A stretch of DNA of 64,000 nucleotides from Quillaja saponaria (Eukaryota; Streptophyta; Magnoliopsida; Fabales; Quillajaceae): assembly GCA_029379385.1 (NCBI GenBank), contig CM055615.1:5766001-5830000 (forward strand), written 5' to 3'. A model generated the notes under the pieces. It searched no databases and had not been told where the DNA came from. It saw only the letters and a program-made list of their open reading frames with translations. A program made the position numbers and the translations under genes. This document shows positions 10,005 to 21,929 of this stretch, one piece after another. Position 1 is the first letter of the stretch; every line of letters begins with the position of its first letter.

Positions 10005-10790
10005 TGATTGTTACTCCTATTGAAGCAGATAATTACAATAACTTGTTTTGTTTAATATCAGAAGGGAATCTAAAGGAAATTAAATGTATAGACTAATAGG
10101 AGTGGTGGTGATTGTTGTAATGGAAGTTTTTTTTTTTTTTTTTTGCTTTTTTTTTAAATCTCTCTAATTGATTGTGGATCATGAAAAATAAATAAAAGTA
10201 AAAATTTGATTTGCAATTTTAATGTTATTAGATATAATGCAAACAAAATTATAAATAACTAGATTGTCTTCAAATCTTTATAATAAGAAGCTTTTAAGTT
10301 AACTTTTATCACACTTAATTAGATCACTCAAATTTTTTTCCAAAATTAATTATTTTTATCTTTTTAACAATAAATGGAATCAATTACGTAGTTATATTCG
10401 TCTACAATTTGATGGTTTTATTAGAAAACGTGAATGGTATATGAGCTATGCAATGTTATGAGTCACAACTTAACACAAAATGAAGGGGAAAAAAAAATAT
10501 TGGATGAGTAACAGTGTAACTATTTTTGTATGTCTAGCAAAAAATTAAGAAGAAAAACTGAGAACAAATATTTTATTATTATAACTTTGTTTATTACTAG
10601 TATACATGTGCATCTAGAAAATAGCTGTAGGTAACCCAATAGCATGTATAAAAATATTTATGCTATTAAATTTAATAATTATGTAAAAAAATTAAACTTG
10701 TAATCTTATTTTATTGATTTGTTGATGTGGTAAATGTGTCTGCTAATAAAAAAGTTACGCTAGCGTCATAAATGCTATGATAATAAATGA

Positions 10791-11450
10791 AATAAAAATA
10801 TATTAGTTAATTTTAACTTTGGATCTATTTCTTACCTAGTATTTCAAGCATTTTTCTCATTTCTACCATTGAATGGCCAATCATAGCACCTTACCCAGGA
10901 TGGAATCCATAATAGCACAATTTTAGATGGTTATTTGTCCTCGATAATTTCCTTCAAATAAGAACGTTCTTCTCAAACCTCTATGGATCGTTGAGCAACA
11001 CTCCCTGCTTATCTTTCTTTTTCTTTTTCTTTTTTATCGGGGTCGGGAAGAGAGGAATAAACCCCCGAGTAGGCCTTCCAAGAGAGTCGATTCTTAAACC
11101 TCCAAGATAAGCAGGAATATCAAGTGCCATGTATGCAAGTTCGAATATCGGACCTATTATCATAGTAGCTCCAACTTACGGGACAACAATGGACATGAAT
11201 CAAAACAAGAATTGTAGATAAATTATGACCTAGTTAAATAATCAATGGATCATATAAAATATGAACTGTTATAGCAAATGCATATCATGGAAGCCTAAGG
11301 GTTTTGAAGTAAATAGTGAGCTAGGGGAACAAAAAGTTAACGGTCGTGATGTAGGACTTGCACTTATTACTGTCAATTTACAATGGCAAAACATTGAAAA
11401 GGACATCAAAAGAAAGTATAATGAAATGTTGAGGTTTTAAGATTTAATAT
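10791..11450. other. Intergenic DNA, nothing recognised
   Basis: This stretch includes a CT-rich patch near 11011-11035 and a short minus-strand open frame (10981-11163) with a lysine-run end and no known motif. No gene is supported. Confidence 0.35.
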
Positions 11451-13971
11451 TGTCACACCTTCATATGAAGGCATGACAAGCCCAGGAATGGATAACCAAA
11501 CCTCTGTAATCCTGATTACAATCAAAGAAATACATATGACAATTAACCAAGTATAATTTAAAAAGAAAGCTTTGTCAAACTAAATTAAAAACAAAGACTA
11601 ATTTATCAAAAACACATACACTTTAGTTAAAAATTTTGGCAGAGCTTCCTCGTAAAATAGAACGTGGATACAAACATATATAACCTGGTTACACCCAACC
11701 AGTCCACAGAACAACAGTATACACAGAGGAGCTCGCTCTAGTCATGTCATTAACAATAATAATTAGACTATCATACAACACTAAACACGACAACTCAAAG
11801 CCTAATGTGACTGTAAACTTTGTCCTTTGGCTTCAAGTGTACGATCTTGAATGTATACCTTGCCGCAACAGCGAGTTACAAATCTATCAAAGAAAAACAA
11901 TGGTCTCCTGATACTAAAAAAACAAAAACAAATAATAATAAATGGGGAGTGAGTCATAAAGACTCGGTGAGCGAAAAATGTACTCTAAAGGTACTAGCAT
12001 TAACCAAAGCATGAATAGTGTACATGCTAAATAAATTCATATAAACAATTCTCATATTATAATTCAATATTGTATGTACATACATTTGAATAATGTAAAA
12101 TTGAACAAATACCATTTATGCAATACATGAGATAAACAAATCAATCAAAGTATTCATAGCACACAAATCAAACAAGTCAACTAAAAGGGCCAATTATAAT
12201 AACTCAGCACTCATTACACTAATCACATATCCTCCCCTAGGCAATTTTTGCACTTGCACACTAAATATATGCTCCTCACATATCCATCCTTGAGGCTGAG
12301 TTACTCAAATATTTTAAATCACATATCAAATAATCAAATCAAAGTATCCTAGGTACACTCAGATTTTATTTCAAATGTTAAAATCATTTTAGATAAAAAT
12401 TCATTTTATTGGCTCTTATCAAACACAAACAAAGTCACGCCGTTAAATACAATTCAATTATCATGCAAAGGTCAACAATACAACACTTAATTCAATTAAC
12501 TTAATTCATAGCATCTCACATTCATATTTATAACTATATGAACATTTTTGTAAAACATACCGAAACACATAACCAAGATAATCTAGCAACCAAAGAATAT
12601 GTTATTCACTCACGAGGCTTAAGGATTAGGTTCATCGTTCCGTCTAGAATGAGAAGGTGTCAGTGTATCCATGACATGATTTGAAGTTGAAAATCATAAA
12701 TTAAGCAATTATTAATTTCATGATTATAATTCCTTACTTATATATTTAACTATTGAAGTTTATTTAAGTCAATTCTTATGTATTTACTAAAAGTAACTTT
12801 CTTCCTAATCATCTCATTAAACACTTGGTAAATATATTTTATTCTAATTCATATATGTGTACATGTATACGTACATCTCCTAATAAAATCCAAACAATTT
12901 TATTCACCCTTATAATACTCATTTCTCACATATCCATCTTGAACTTAGTTTACTAAATCACAATAACCAAGAGCTTAAATTACAAAGTTTTAATACTAAT
13001 TCACCCTAAAACTTAATGCCACTTACTTCCCAATTCCTAATTGTTTTCACTCTTGATCATAACTAAATAATCCTATAACTAATTATCATCAACCAATAAG
13101 AATAATTTTCATGATAATACTTTTAAATATTTGAAGTTAGGGATTACCCCTCCCACGGTGAAGGTAGGAACATAAGGCAAGGTTGCTGCCTTTGCCTTTG
13201 TTGGTTGTGTAGCCCCTAGCTACCTTGGCCAAGAAGAAGCTACACTCACCAAGGTGAAGATGACTGCTACAATTGAAGGGTAGCTGTAGGCTCCTACCTT
13301 GACTTGGCTAGAAAAAGAAATAAGCTGCAAAGTGGAGGCATAATAAGGAAGGATGGCAAGATGGTTGCTGTTTGTTGTAACCCAAGTTGTTTGACAGCTC
13401 TAAGGTCCACCAAAAACCAGCTCCTATAGCCTACAAACCAAGAGGATAAGGTAGCTCACAATGTTGATGAATTTGGCTAGGTTGAGTTTATGGCTAGGAA
13501 AAGAGGCAAACTCTCATGGCTAGGTTGTTTTTGTTTGCTACCATAGACAACCACACACACAGAGCAAGAGAAGAAAGGAGAAGGAAGTTATATCTTCCTC
13601 TCAACTGCAAAGGAGGTGATCAAAGGTAGACAATAGAAACCAAAAGCAAGGGAAAACACAGTATAGCTATTTGATTTAGGGGTCAGGGGAAGCAAGTGAA
13701 AACAAAGAGGCAGAGGAGTGATGGAAAAAAGAAGGGAAAGAAAGAAATAAAATAAAAAATAAAAAGCTTTAGTCAAGGTAAATAATTGTAAATTAATGGT
13801 GTAGGTTTAATCTAGTGGTATATATATAAGTGTGTGTGTTTATATATCTACATGTTAAGGGTTTTATTTAATTTTTCATTTATTTACTTTGCTTATAATT
13901 CTCTTACACTTTTAATTACAAGCTATATATATCACTCTAAAACATATTCACTAAAATGTCAGGTTATAACA
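11451..13971 (-). mobile_element. Complete solo LTR (copy A1) with perfect target duplication
   Basis: On the + strand it starts TGTCAC and ends ATAACA, giving TG...CA termini. It is flanked on both sides by AATAT (11446-11450 and 13972-13976), a perfect 5-bp target duplication. It is 2521 bp. Read on the minus strand it aligns with copies at 1-1781, 14049, 16284 and 21930. No internal retroelement region is present between the duplications, so the element was reduced by LTR-LTR recombination. The GC-richer part at 13140-13620 is variable among copies. The short frames inside are not coding. Confidence 0.85.
11452..11477 (-). repeat. Terminal hairpin of solo LTR A1
   Basis: Arms of 13 nt meet directly (GTCACACCTTCAT / ATGAAGGCATGAC) with 2 mismatches. 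It lies at the same LTR end as the palindrome at 1757-1780. Confidence 0.65.
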
Positions 13972-13976
13972 AATAT

Positions 13977-14048
13977 GACTAGCAGCTATTTTTGTAATAA
14001 GTAAATTAAAGAAGGGTATATAAGAAAATAAAAACATTATGTCATTTA
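13977..14048. other. 72-bp spacer between head-to-head LTRs
   Basis: This is the only sequence between the 5' end of the minus-strand solo LTR and the 5' end of the plus-strand LTR at 14049. It is AT-rich with no feature. Confidence 0.5.
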
Positions 14049-14990
14049 TGTTATAACTCGACATCTTAGTGAAACTATTTTAGAATGGTAACTTGTGGTT
14101 AAAAGTAAAATAGGATTGTAATAAATCAAACAAAAGCACTTGTTCCTTTTGGCAAGCCAAGTTGTGTATGCCTTTCATTGCTACTTGGCCGAGTATCCTC
14201 AGGCAACATTTGGAACTGTGAGGCTGGCTAGGTTGCTTTGATGTTGAAGTTGTCTTCCTCTTGTTTTCAGCCCATTCCCTGCCCGTGAGCTTCTTCTCTT
14301 GCAGCATCTTGGTGATGGTTTTGTTTGGAGTGTAGGGTAGCTTTGGTGTTCTTGTTGGTGACTTGATGTGAAGGTTTAGCTAAAGGGTAACCTTATTTTC
14401 GTTTGGCTCTCCCCTGTTTTGGCATGTCCCTTAGTTATTTCTTTCTCTAACTAAACCTAAGGTCCAGCCATGAGGTTAGTGAAGAAAGGGCAGTAAGACT
14501 CCTTTTTGTAGCAGTCGATCCTCTATATTGTTTGTTGTAGTTTCTTTATTATATAACGTTAGTTCTTTCAAGATGATGGATAGTTTGATAATTTAGATTT
14601 AGGAATTAAATAAGTTGTGAGTAAGAGTTTAGGAACAGAGGATAGGAAAAAAAAGTAGTTACATTATTATAAGTAAGTCTTAAGTTGAAACATGTTTATG
14701 TTAGAAGTGTTTAATTCAAACTTTAATAAAATTTAAGTAATTAGTTAACTTGAATCCAATATTTGAAATATAAATAAAAAGGGAACTTGATGTGTTGAAT
14801 TTCTTGGTGTATGTGTATACACACACACACACCCCCCCCCCCCAATAGAAGGTCATTACACCTTCAAGTTGTGATTCTCTGAACACACAGTCCTTTGCCT
14901 TATACGATAAATGTGCATTGAATTCATTTATGAATGTTTTAGACACGATGAGACGTACTGATCGTGTTTTGGGCCGTATGAGATAGTAGA
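14049..14990 (+). repeat. 5' LTR (copy A2), 3' part missing or diverged
   Basis: The first bases match the solo LTR start (TGTTATAAC..GACAT.TTAGTGAA). A later block with TTCTTGGTGTATGTGTATACACACAC matches the microsatellite zone of copy A0. A run of 14 C at 14831-14844 follows the CA repeat. Similarity fades after about 14990. Confidence 0.55.
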
Positions 14991-15539
14991 ATATTGGCTT
15001 CGACCAGGAGTCTACTAGTCCTTAGGCATCTATGGCAAGAAATTTAAGTTGTAAAGGAGTACAGTAACTTAGTTATTACTTAGTTGAAATCTTAGCTTCA
15101 TAACAGTAGCCTCAGAAAGAGGCGCGAACTTTCCGGTTTTAGTTCAACAAAACAAATAGCTGAAAGTAATAATGACTACACAATATATTCACTAAAAAAA
15201 ATTGATATTAAGTATGATGACAAAAATAAGTTAAGTCTTAGTTCTCATACAATAATATACTATGAATGTAATTGAAATCTTGGCACAACATGTTTGCATA
15301 ACTTGGTAGTGGTTGTCCCAATATCTTAATCACTTTGATGGCAAGAGTTCAACACTTATTGTTAATATCTATATCTCAGAGGCCTGATAGCCTAAATGAG
15401 TGAGATGCATTCCTATTTATCTGAATGATTGACCCTCCCAGAGGACTTGGTCAGTCACTAGATTAACCGACTAGGCTTAGGTTCAATAACTATGTTTACT
15501 CGGTGTAAAATATTAGAATAAAAAAGTTAAATAAGGTTA

Positions 15540-15772
15540 TAGTGAAGAATCAATCTCCTCCCCAGTATTAATAATTTATTTGATCAGTTATAGGGGGTTT
15601 AGAACTTTTTCAAGATTGATTTATGTTTGGAATAACACCAATCTTGAATCAAGAAGGATGACGTTCAAAAAACTACTTTTCATATCTAATAGAAGCATAA
15701 TGAGGTTTTAGTCATGTCCTTTGAATTTACTGATGTTCCTCTAGCTTTCATAAAACCTTTATAAATGTTGAA
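15540..15772 (+). pseudogene. Ty3/gypsy reverse transcriptase remnant
   Basis: With one frameshift the translation reads VKNQSPPP / SINNLFDQL*GV*NFFKIDL..., then IKKDDVQKTTFHI, then NEVLVMSFEFTDVPLAFIK. This follows the RT pattern of gypsy elements (DLFDQL.GA..FSKIDL.SGYHQ..I...D..KT.F...Y...V..FGLT..P..F). Several stop codons are present. The catalytic Y/F-x-DD region that should come next is absent. Confidence 0.75.
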
Positions 15773-15828
15773 TTAAATTGGAATATAATATGATTTTAAG
15801 CATGTATTGAAGTTTGGGTGTTTAATTA

Positions 15829-15965
15829 TCGGGTATTAGTGGAGTGTCTTGATAAAAGTATTAAATTTAGTATTCCTGAGAAATTGATTTTTTTAAATGG
15901 GGATTGGAGTGGAGTTCCTTGTAATTGGATTTCGGCCATTAAAGTTAGACAAGTTATCAGGAGAA
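15829..15965 (+). pseudogene. Ty3/gypsy protease-RT linker remnant
   Basis: An open stretch reads CLDKSIKFSIPEKL and NGDWSGVPCNWISAIKVRQ then VIRRN, like the region between protease and reverse transcriptase in plant gypsy elements. In intact elements it precedes the RT domain. Here it follows the RT remnant, which points to rearrangement or a second fragment. Confidence 0.55.
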
Positions 15966-16245
15966 ATATCATATTTACTTAGTTTAGGTCAGGTATTTAT
16001 TCATTTCAGTTCATTATTTTGAAGTACTTTCTTAATAAAAGGAGTATTCATAAGCAAGTTCATAAATTTTGATTGAAAACTAATTCTTAAGTAAAAGTTG
16101 TTTGATAATATTATAGTAAATAAGAAGCCATGTGAAAATCCTAAGTTGCAATCAAACAACAATATTCATATTTAGTTGACTGACTTAGGTAAACGATTAC
16201 TCGTATCTTTTTTTTTTGGTTGAAATTCGAAACGCATTTCTTTGT

Positions 16246-16282
16246 AAGGGGGGAGAGGGAGGTAGAGAGAGAGGGGTAAAGA
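16246..16282 (+). other. Polypurine tract before the 3' LTR
   Basis: About 37 bases are almost all A and G, with a single T, and end just before the LTR start at 16284. In retroelements this is the primer site for plus-strand DNA synthesis. Confidence 0.6.
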
Positions 16283-16283
16283 T

Positions 16284-17570
16284 TGCTTATAATCCAATAT
16301 CACATAGTGTGTAAATTATAGCTATAAAATAATAAATGCATAAACAAATTAATTAAATAATAATATAATGGAAACATGCTATAATCTGATAGCTTAGTAT
16401 AAGTTTTAAAATTTTGTGTATAACTTGTTGTTGTAAAATAAATAAAATTGTAACTAAGTAAATTAATTTTGACTGAATAATTAATACATATGTATCCATA
16501 TTAAGACTTAATTTCCACCACAAATTAGTTTGACTTTGACTCATCTTTAATATTTAGTTTTTCTTTTTTTCTTTTTTATTTTCACTCTAATTTCCCTTGT
16601 CTTTTTCCCCTCCACCGCCTTTGGCTTACATTTTCTTTTATTTGGCCTAGCCTCTGCTGTTCTAGAGAATTTTGTTTTTGCTTTCCTTGGTCGAGCTTCC
16701 TTTTCTTACTTATAGTAGTTTTGCTTCAATTTCAGCCGTGACAAGCTGTTTCCTCCTTAGACAGTAGCTTCCTCCCTTCCTCCTCTTCTTCTTTCTTGAT
16801 TTAAATTTACTGTGTCCTTCCTTTCTTAGTGTGGCAGCCAACTCAGTTTTCTGGTAGCAGCCCTGTTTTAGTGATAAACAAGCATTCTTGGCTCTTTTTT
16901 TTTTTTTTTGTTTTCAACTAGTTGGTCACCTTCTGCCTTTATCCACTACCTGTAGATCACTTAAACTACTGAGAGCACCTTGTTCATCAAAGGCAGCAAG
17001 GATATGTTTGGCCTAGCCGTGAGATGGTAGTTCCAACTACCTGTTTTGGTTATAAACAAGCTTCTTGGCTTTTGTTTTTTTTCAACCGTTGGTCAACTTT
17101 TATCTTTATCAACTTCCGTGGATCACTTAAACTGCCAAGTAGCACCTCTTCCATCAAAGACAACAAGGATATGTTTGGTTAGCCGTGAGATGGTAGTTCC
17201 AACTACCCTACAATTCAAGTAACTTTTGTGTTTTCTTGCAAGTCTATTCCTTTTTCTTAGTTGTTTGTTAAAAATTTGATAGGGGATTTAAATGTGGATG
17301 AATGAAAGTGTGTGGTTAGAGCTTGAAAATGTGAGGAATGAAGGTTGTATTGTTTAGTTGTTGTGTAAATTCAAAGTTTAAGTCATAATAATCCCAAGTA
17401 ATTTATATAGCTTCAATTCAATATTGAGAATATGTGTAATATTAAGAGTGCCCTTAAGGTGTTTGTTGAAAGGCCTAAAATAACTAGTTATAATGTATTG
17501 AATGAAATGCAGTATATTTGATTCTTGGTAGTTAGGGATTAATTGAATTTGAATAAAAAGCCTTAAGAGT
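16284..17570 (+). repeat. 3' LTR (copy A3), truncated
   Basis: It starts TGCTTATAATCCAATATCAC, parallel to the start of copy A4 near 21930. A later block (AGCTTGAAAATGTGAGGAATG, 17318) matches copy A4 at 22850. It contains a tandem duplication at 16862-17205. The right end is not sharp. Confidence 0.55.
16862..17205 (+). repeat. Tandem duplication of a 170-180-bp unit inside LTR A3
   Basis: Unit 1 (16862-17039) and unit 2 (17040-17205) both run from CCTGTTTT through ATAAACAAGC, TTCTTGGCT, TTGGTCA, GTGAGATGGTAGTTCC to AACTA. Differences are scattered substitutions and a shorter T-run in unit 2. Confidence 0.8.
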
Positions 17571-17924
17571 GATTTTGGGTGGGTGTTTTAGTTTACATTT
17601 TTTTAGTTTTTTTATTTTTTACAATAAAAAGCCTAAGAATGATTTGTTTTCTTTTATATATATACAATTATTTTTGTGTTCCACATGTCATTCTTTTATA
17701 TATATACATTCTTTTACTCACTTATCATAAGAATTCGATAGTTCACGTCACCTTCGTTAGTGTTAGGTTAGATAGAAGTAACATCGAAAATTTACTAAAC
17801 TAATTTTAAAATTGTAAGAAGCCAATTGCATCATTTTAAAGTATAGGAACTCCATTGAAATCAAAGTCAAATTAAAAGTCCTAAAAGTATAATTAAACCT
17901 AAATTATAATTTATCCTAAAAAAG
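17571..17924. other. AT-rich spacer
   Basis: A T-rich segment with a small hydrophobic chance frame (17579-17803). No feature supported. Confidence 0.4.
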
Positions 17925-20310
17925 AAAAATGATTTGTATGGAACATTTTAGTGTGCATCACAACTAATTTTTTTACCAACTCTTAAATCTATTTTATATG
18001 GAATATTGTAATGTGCTTGAAAACTCATTTAAAGTCCATGAGTTTGTCAATACAAGTTTCATATTTTTGTAAACAATTATATGTGCGTGGTAGGTAAAAA
18101 CTAATGGCTTGTTAGCCGTTTTCTAAAAAAATAATAATAATAATGATTGATCATTATAAATATTTACCTATAAAGTATATACTTTTTTCCCCGACATTCA
18201 TGTACCTAAAATAATTATTTTTCTCTCAATTTTTTCTTTACTCAAATTCTGAAATATAACTGTGAGTGAGTGATAGATCCCAATCCATTATCTTTTAGAT
18301 GGAATTATGATAAATATCGTAATTAATTAAGCAAGTGGAGAAGATGATGGAAGTTGTCTCATTTTAAAAAGAATATGTCAGTGATTCCGATAATAAAGAA
18401 GAAAATGTTAGGGATTCTGATAATGAAGAAGAAGTCAACATAAATTGTAATAAAGAATCATGTTATCAAATTAATGACTTATTAAATTAAGGTACTTCAA
18501 TTTTATCTTATTTTTATTTTATTATGAGACTTATTTTCTTAAAAAATCATGAACTTTTCCTCCTTTAAATTATTTACAATGGATCTTTCAAAAATATATA
18601 GTACTCCTTTTCTAGACGTGGTTTTTGTTTTGTTTTGTTTCTACGTGGGATTTAGATAAAAATATTCTCAAGGTCAAGTAGGAAGGGAATTTTAAAACGA
18701 GAAGATAGGCATTAATATATCAAGAAATTGTCTCGGTGAAAAATTAAAGATTTTTGTTATTTGGGGACTATGGTCCAAATTTAATGTAGTGAAAGAGTTG
18801 CGTTAAAGATATAAATACAACTAAATTTTCTTCATTGGTGAGTTAAGCCATTCAAGTCTATAATTTTATTTTGTCATAAAAATTAGGGTAAATAATTAAC
18901 TTGTTTCATCACCCATCATAACATTTTATGCCTTTACTGATAAAGCGTGAGAATATTCAAGTCTATAATTGATGTTTGAATCGAAAGTATAAATTGATTT
19001 CATATAAACAGATGAAATATCTTACTTTTACTCTTGTTTTGCAATTTTATGGACATGAAAGTGATAAAGTTTCATCCTTACCTGATTATATTAATGTCTT
19101 AACATAAGTTAAAGCAAAAAAGATTGATGTTGCAAAAAAGAATATAATAACATTTCTTTTACTCTTTAAGAACATCTCAAACTAGAAACTTGTTAAAAAA
19201 AAAAATTTATTTTGCATGAAGCAGAGGTTATAAAGATAATGAGTTAATCATAATTTGTGGTGCATCATGTTAAGATGATCGTCTTTACAGTCATCATCAA
19301 CATAAGATATGACATGTGTGCGTGTCACAGTTGCAAGAACAGTCCTAAACATCACAACTATTTGCATCCCATTCAGTGACATGTCACTACAAATTTGAAA
19401 GTGCAGGTCTAATGTAAAAACTTAAGGAAGTGACAAATGTGAAAGTGCAGCTTAAGGCCTAAATAAGGAATATTCGAGAGAAAACAAGACTATTGTGATT
19501 ATTGCTACTCCAATGGAGTGAGATAATTATAGTTATTGTTTTGTATTAATATCAAGAATGAGCCTCAAGAAAATTAAAATTTTGAAATTGATAGATTAAT
19601 AGTAGTGGTTGTGGTGATTGTTGTTGTGAAACTTTTTTAAAAGTCTTTTAGAATGATTATCATTCATAAAAAATAAAAATTTCATTTGTAGATTTACATA
19701 TACCTATAAATGAAGCAAACATAATTATAATAAAAATAAAAATAATAGATTGTCTTCAAATCCTTAGTAGATTTTAAGTTTTATTGCACTCAATTGAATC
19801 AATCAACATTTTCTTCAAACAGTCACTTTTCTCTTTCTAACAATAAGGAAAAGGTAAATTAGTCATTTTCATCTACAATTTGATGGTTTTAATAGAAAAT
19901 ATTAATTTCACATGACTTATGCAATATTATGTGTAACATCTTAGCTCAAAATGAAAGAAATAAAAAAATATTGTATGATTAATAGTGTGCTCTTTATGTA
20001 TGTCTAGCAAATAGATAAAAGAAACTAAAAACAATAATGTACATATGTCCATCGAGAAAATAACAATACGTAATCCAAATAGCATGTATATATAAAACTT
20101 ATCTATATATTTTTTTTTTCAAATTTTATGAATAACAGATCTATACTATTAATAATGAAAATTATGTGAAAAAATTATTTATTCCAAGTAGTTAAGCTTT
20201 TAATCTTAATCCATTAATTTATTTACATGGAGATCATGCACATGCTAATAGAAAATTTAATCTTTGTCAAAAAGGTTCTGATGCCAAGTCAAATAAATAT
20301 TTATTTATTA
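17925..20310 (+). repeat. Duplicated 2.3-kb unit, copy 2
   Basis: Colinear with 8430-10790 on the same strand. It lacks the MITE found in copy 1. The block matching the 87-codon frame of copy 1 lies at about 19255-19500 and is broken by stops, but keeps the terminal TRLL and TGA. The small acidic block (about 18375-18490) has an extra GATTCTGATAAT-like repeat relative to copy 1. Confidence 0.7.
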
Positions 20311-20576
20311 ATTTTAACTATTTCTATTTAATTTTTTTAATTAGTATATTTTTTTAGGCTGCTCAAACTTAGCTCAAGTCATTTCCTCATTTGCAAAGTA
20401 TGTACCTATTTCTTTGAAAATATTGAGTATTTTCTTCTAATCCCAAAAATCCATTTATAAAATAAAATATGGACCAAAATTACTTGCAAAAAGAGAATAA
20501 AACCCAAGCTCTTTTGAATTACAAAATCTTTTTATACCAAAATAAAATTGCAAATATTTGATTATCACCAAGACAA

Positions 20577-21110
20577 CATTACAAGAAAATTTATTATCAA
20601 CGATAGCAAAAGCAAATGTCGCTGATAAGTAGGGATAAAAAATAAATCATGTCATTGATAAATTGGGCTATGTCGTTTGATGAGTTGAGGATTTTGCGTC
20701 AAATATTGAGAAACTACATGCAACAGTTTTTATATCTATCAGCAACAGTGGTTAATGTCGCTGATAATATTACTTATTTTTTTTTATATCAATGACAATG
20801 TTTTTAACTATTAGCAATAGCAGTCCACTATCTTTGATAATTAGAATTTGCTCCAAAAGTTGAGAAAATATTTGCATCATCATATTTCTTATTAGCGATA
20901 GTTCATGATGTCGCTATTAGTATTTATTATTTAATAATTTTTTAATTACCTGCAACAGTGTTTTTACCTATTCTTATATCACTTATTGTTGCTGATAGTT
21001 TTCCCTAATTTTAAATCCTAACTTCCTTATTTCTTCCCCCTATGATTCTCCTCTCTTTTCTCTCTATCTAAACTAATTCTATATTTGTAATATTTTCTCT
21101 TTTCTAGGTC
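20577..21110 (+). mobile_element. CACTA-like terminus with subterminal repeats
   Basis: It begins CATTACAAGAAAAT (one base from the usual CACTACAAGAAA). It is followed by repeated words of the TCGCTGATAA / TTATCAGCGA and CAACAGTG types at 20605-20990, many in inverted pairs. A leader-like CT-rich stretch follows from about 21010. The other terminus is not found in the window, so this is a truncated or fragmented element of a different CACTA family from the one at 1909. Confidence 0.55.
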
Positions 21111-21929
21111 TGAACTCGGTGGTCTCCATCTACTTTAGTCATTATCCTTTCATTATTGGTGTCATACTTCTCAGCCAGTGGTCCCTGTATGTATGGGTTT
21201 GAACTTTCAATACATTTTGTTTCAATTTCTTTCTCTATCTCAATTACTTTCTCTTGTGGATTGTGCTTTGAATTGGATTGATTGGTTTATATGAAAAACA
21301 CTTGAATTGGATTGTGGTTTGATAGGTCTTTGATGGAAAACACTTGATTTGGATTGTGCTGATAAGAAGGATTGTGATTTAATTATGTTAATAAAACTGG
21401 AACAAATTTTTACTTACCCAAAAACCAAAAGGATAGTTGAGGTTTTAACTAAATTTCAAAACTAGAAAGGACAGAGAAAGGAAAATGGTTTTTGGAGTCT
21501 TATTTTGAGGGTTTAATTACCTTACTAACAAAATTCATAATAAAAAAGTGATAAGTTTTAAGTGATGTTAATTAGTGCTAAAGGATGATGCCTATAGCTA
21601 CTGTAATGAATTGCACTACTTGGATTATTTGGGGTTTTCTCTATGGTTTTGTTGTGTATTAGTATAAACAAGATTGGTGGAGGCATCACAATTATGTTAT
21701 AACTAGGGTATCGAATGCTAGTCTTGCATTTATGGGTGTGTTTTTGTATTTTGGCATGGGATTAGAGAATGTTAGTCTTAATTGATAGGGGGAGGGATAA
21801 TCTTGATAGGTATCTCTTAGTATCATGTGTGGATTGATTGATAGAATTTTTAGCAGACGGATAAATAAATTGAATAAGATATTTCTATCTTATCTGGCTT
21901 AATCTATTGTTTGGTGTATGTCACGGGAT
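21111..21929. other. Intergenic or internal CACTA DNA
   Basis: No open frame with recognisable content. There are near-repeats of TTGAATTGGATTG / TTGGATTGTG around 21270-21360. It may be the interior of the element starting at 20577. Confidence 0.3.

Larger units (their letters stand above)
8430..10790 (+). repeat. Duplicated 2.3-kb unit, copy 1
   Basis: This stretch is colinear with 17925-20310 on the same strand. Shared blocks in order are: TTTACCAACTC...AATCTAT and TGGAACA; a CAAGTGGAGAA block (9050/18330); GATTCTGATAAT...CAATAAAGAA and GATTTACTAAATTAAGGTA; an exon-like block at 9741-10030 (19250-19520); and CTACAATTTGATGGTTTTA then TGTATGTCTAGCAAA (10410-10540 / 19875-20010). Copy 1 alone carries a MITE-like insertion at 8681-8932. 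The unit may descend from a small gene, since the reading-frame end at about 10004 is preserved in copy 2. Confidence 0.7.
14049..17570 (+). mobile_element. Degraded Ty3/gypsy LTR retrotransposon
   Basis: The element has a 5' LTR-type start (TGTTATAACTCGACA at 14049), decayed pol sequence (15540-15965), a long polypurine tract (16246-16282) and a second LTR start just after it (TGCTTATAATCC at 16284). The LTRs belong to the same family as the solo LTR at 11451-13971. The internal region is far too short for a full gypsy element, and pol blocks appear out of the usual order, so the element is deleted and rearranged. The right limit is approximate. No intact protein remains. Confidence 0.6.

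Noticed and set aside
14831..14844. C-homopolymer as a functional signal
   Set aside because: It continues a CA microsatellite and is best explained as slippage.
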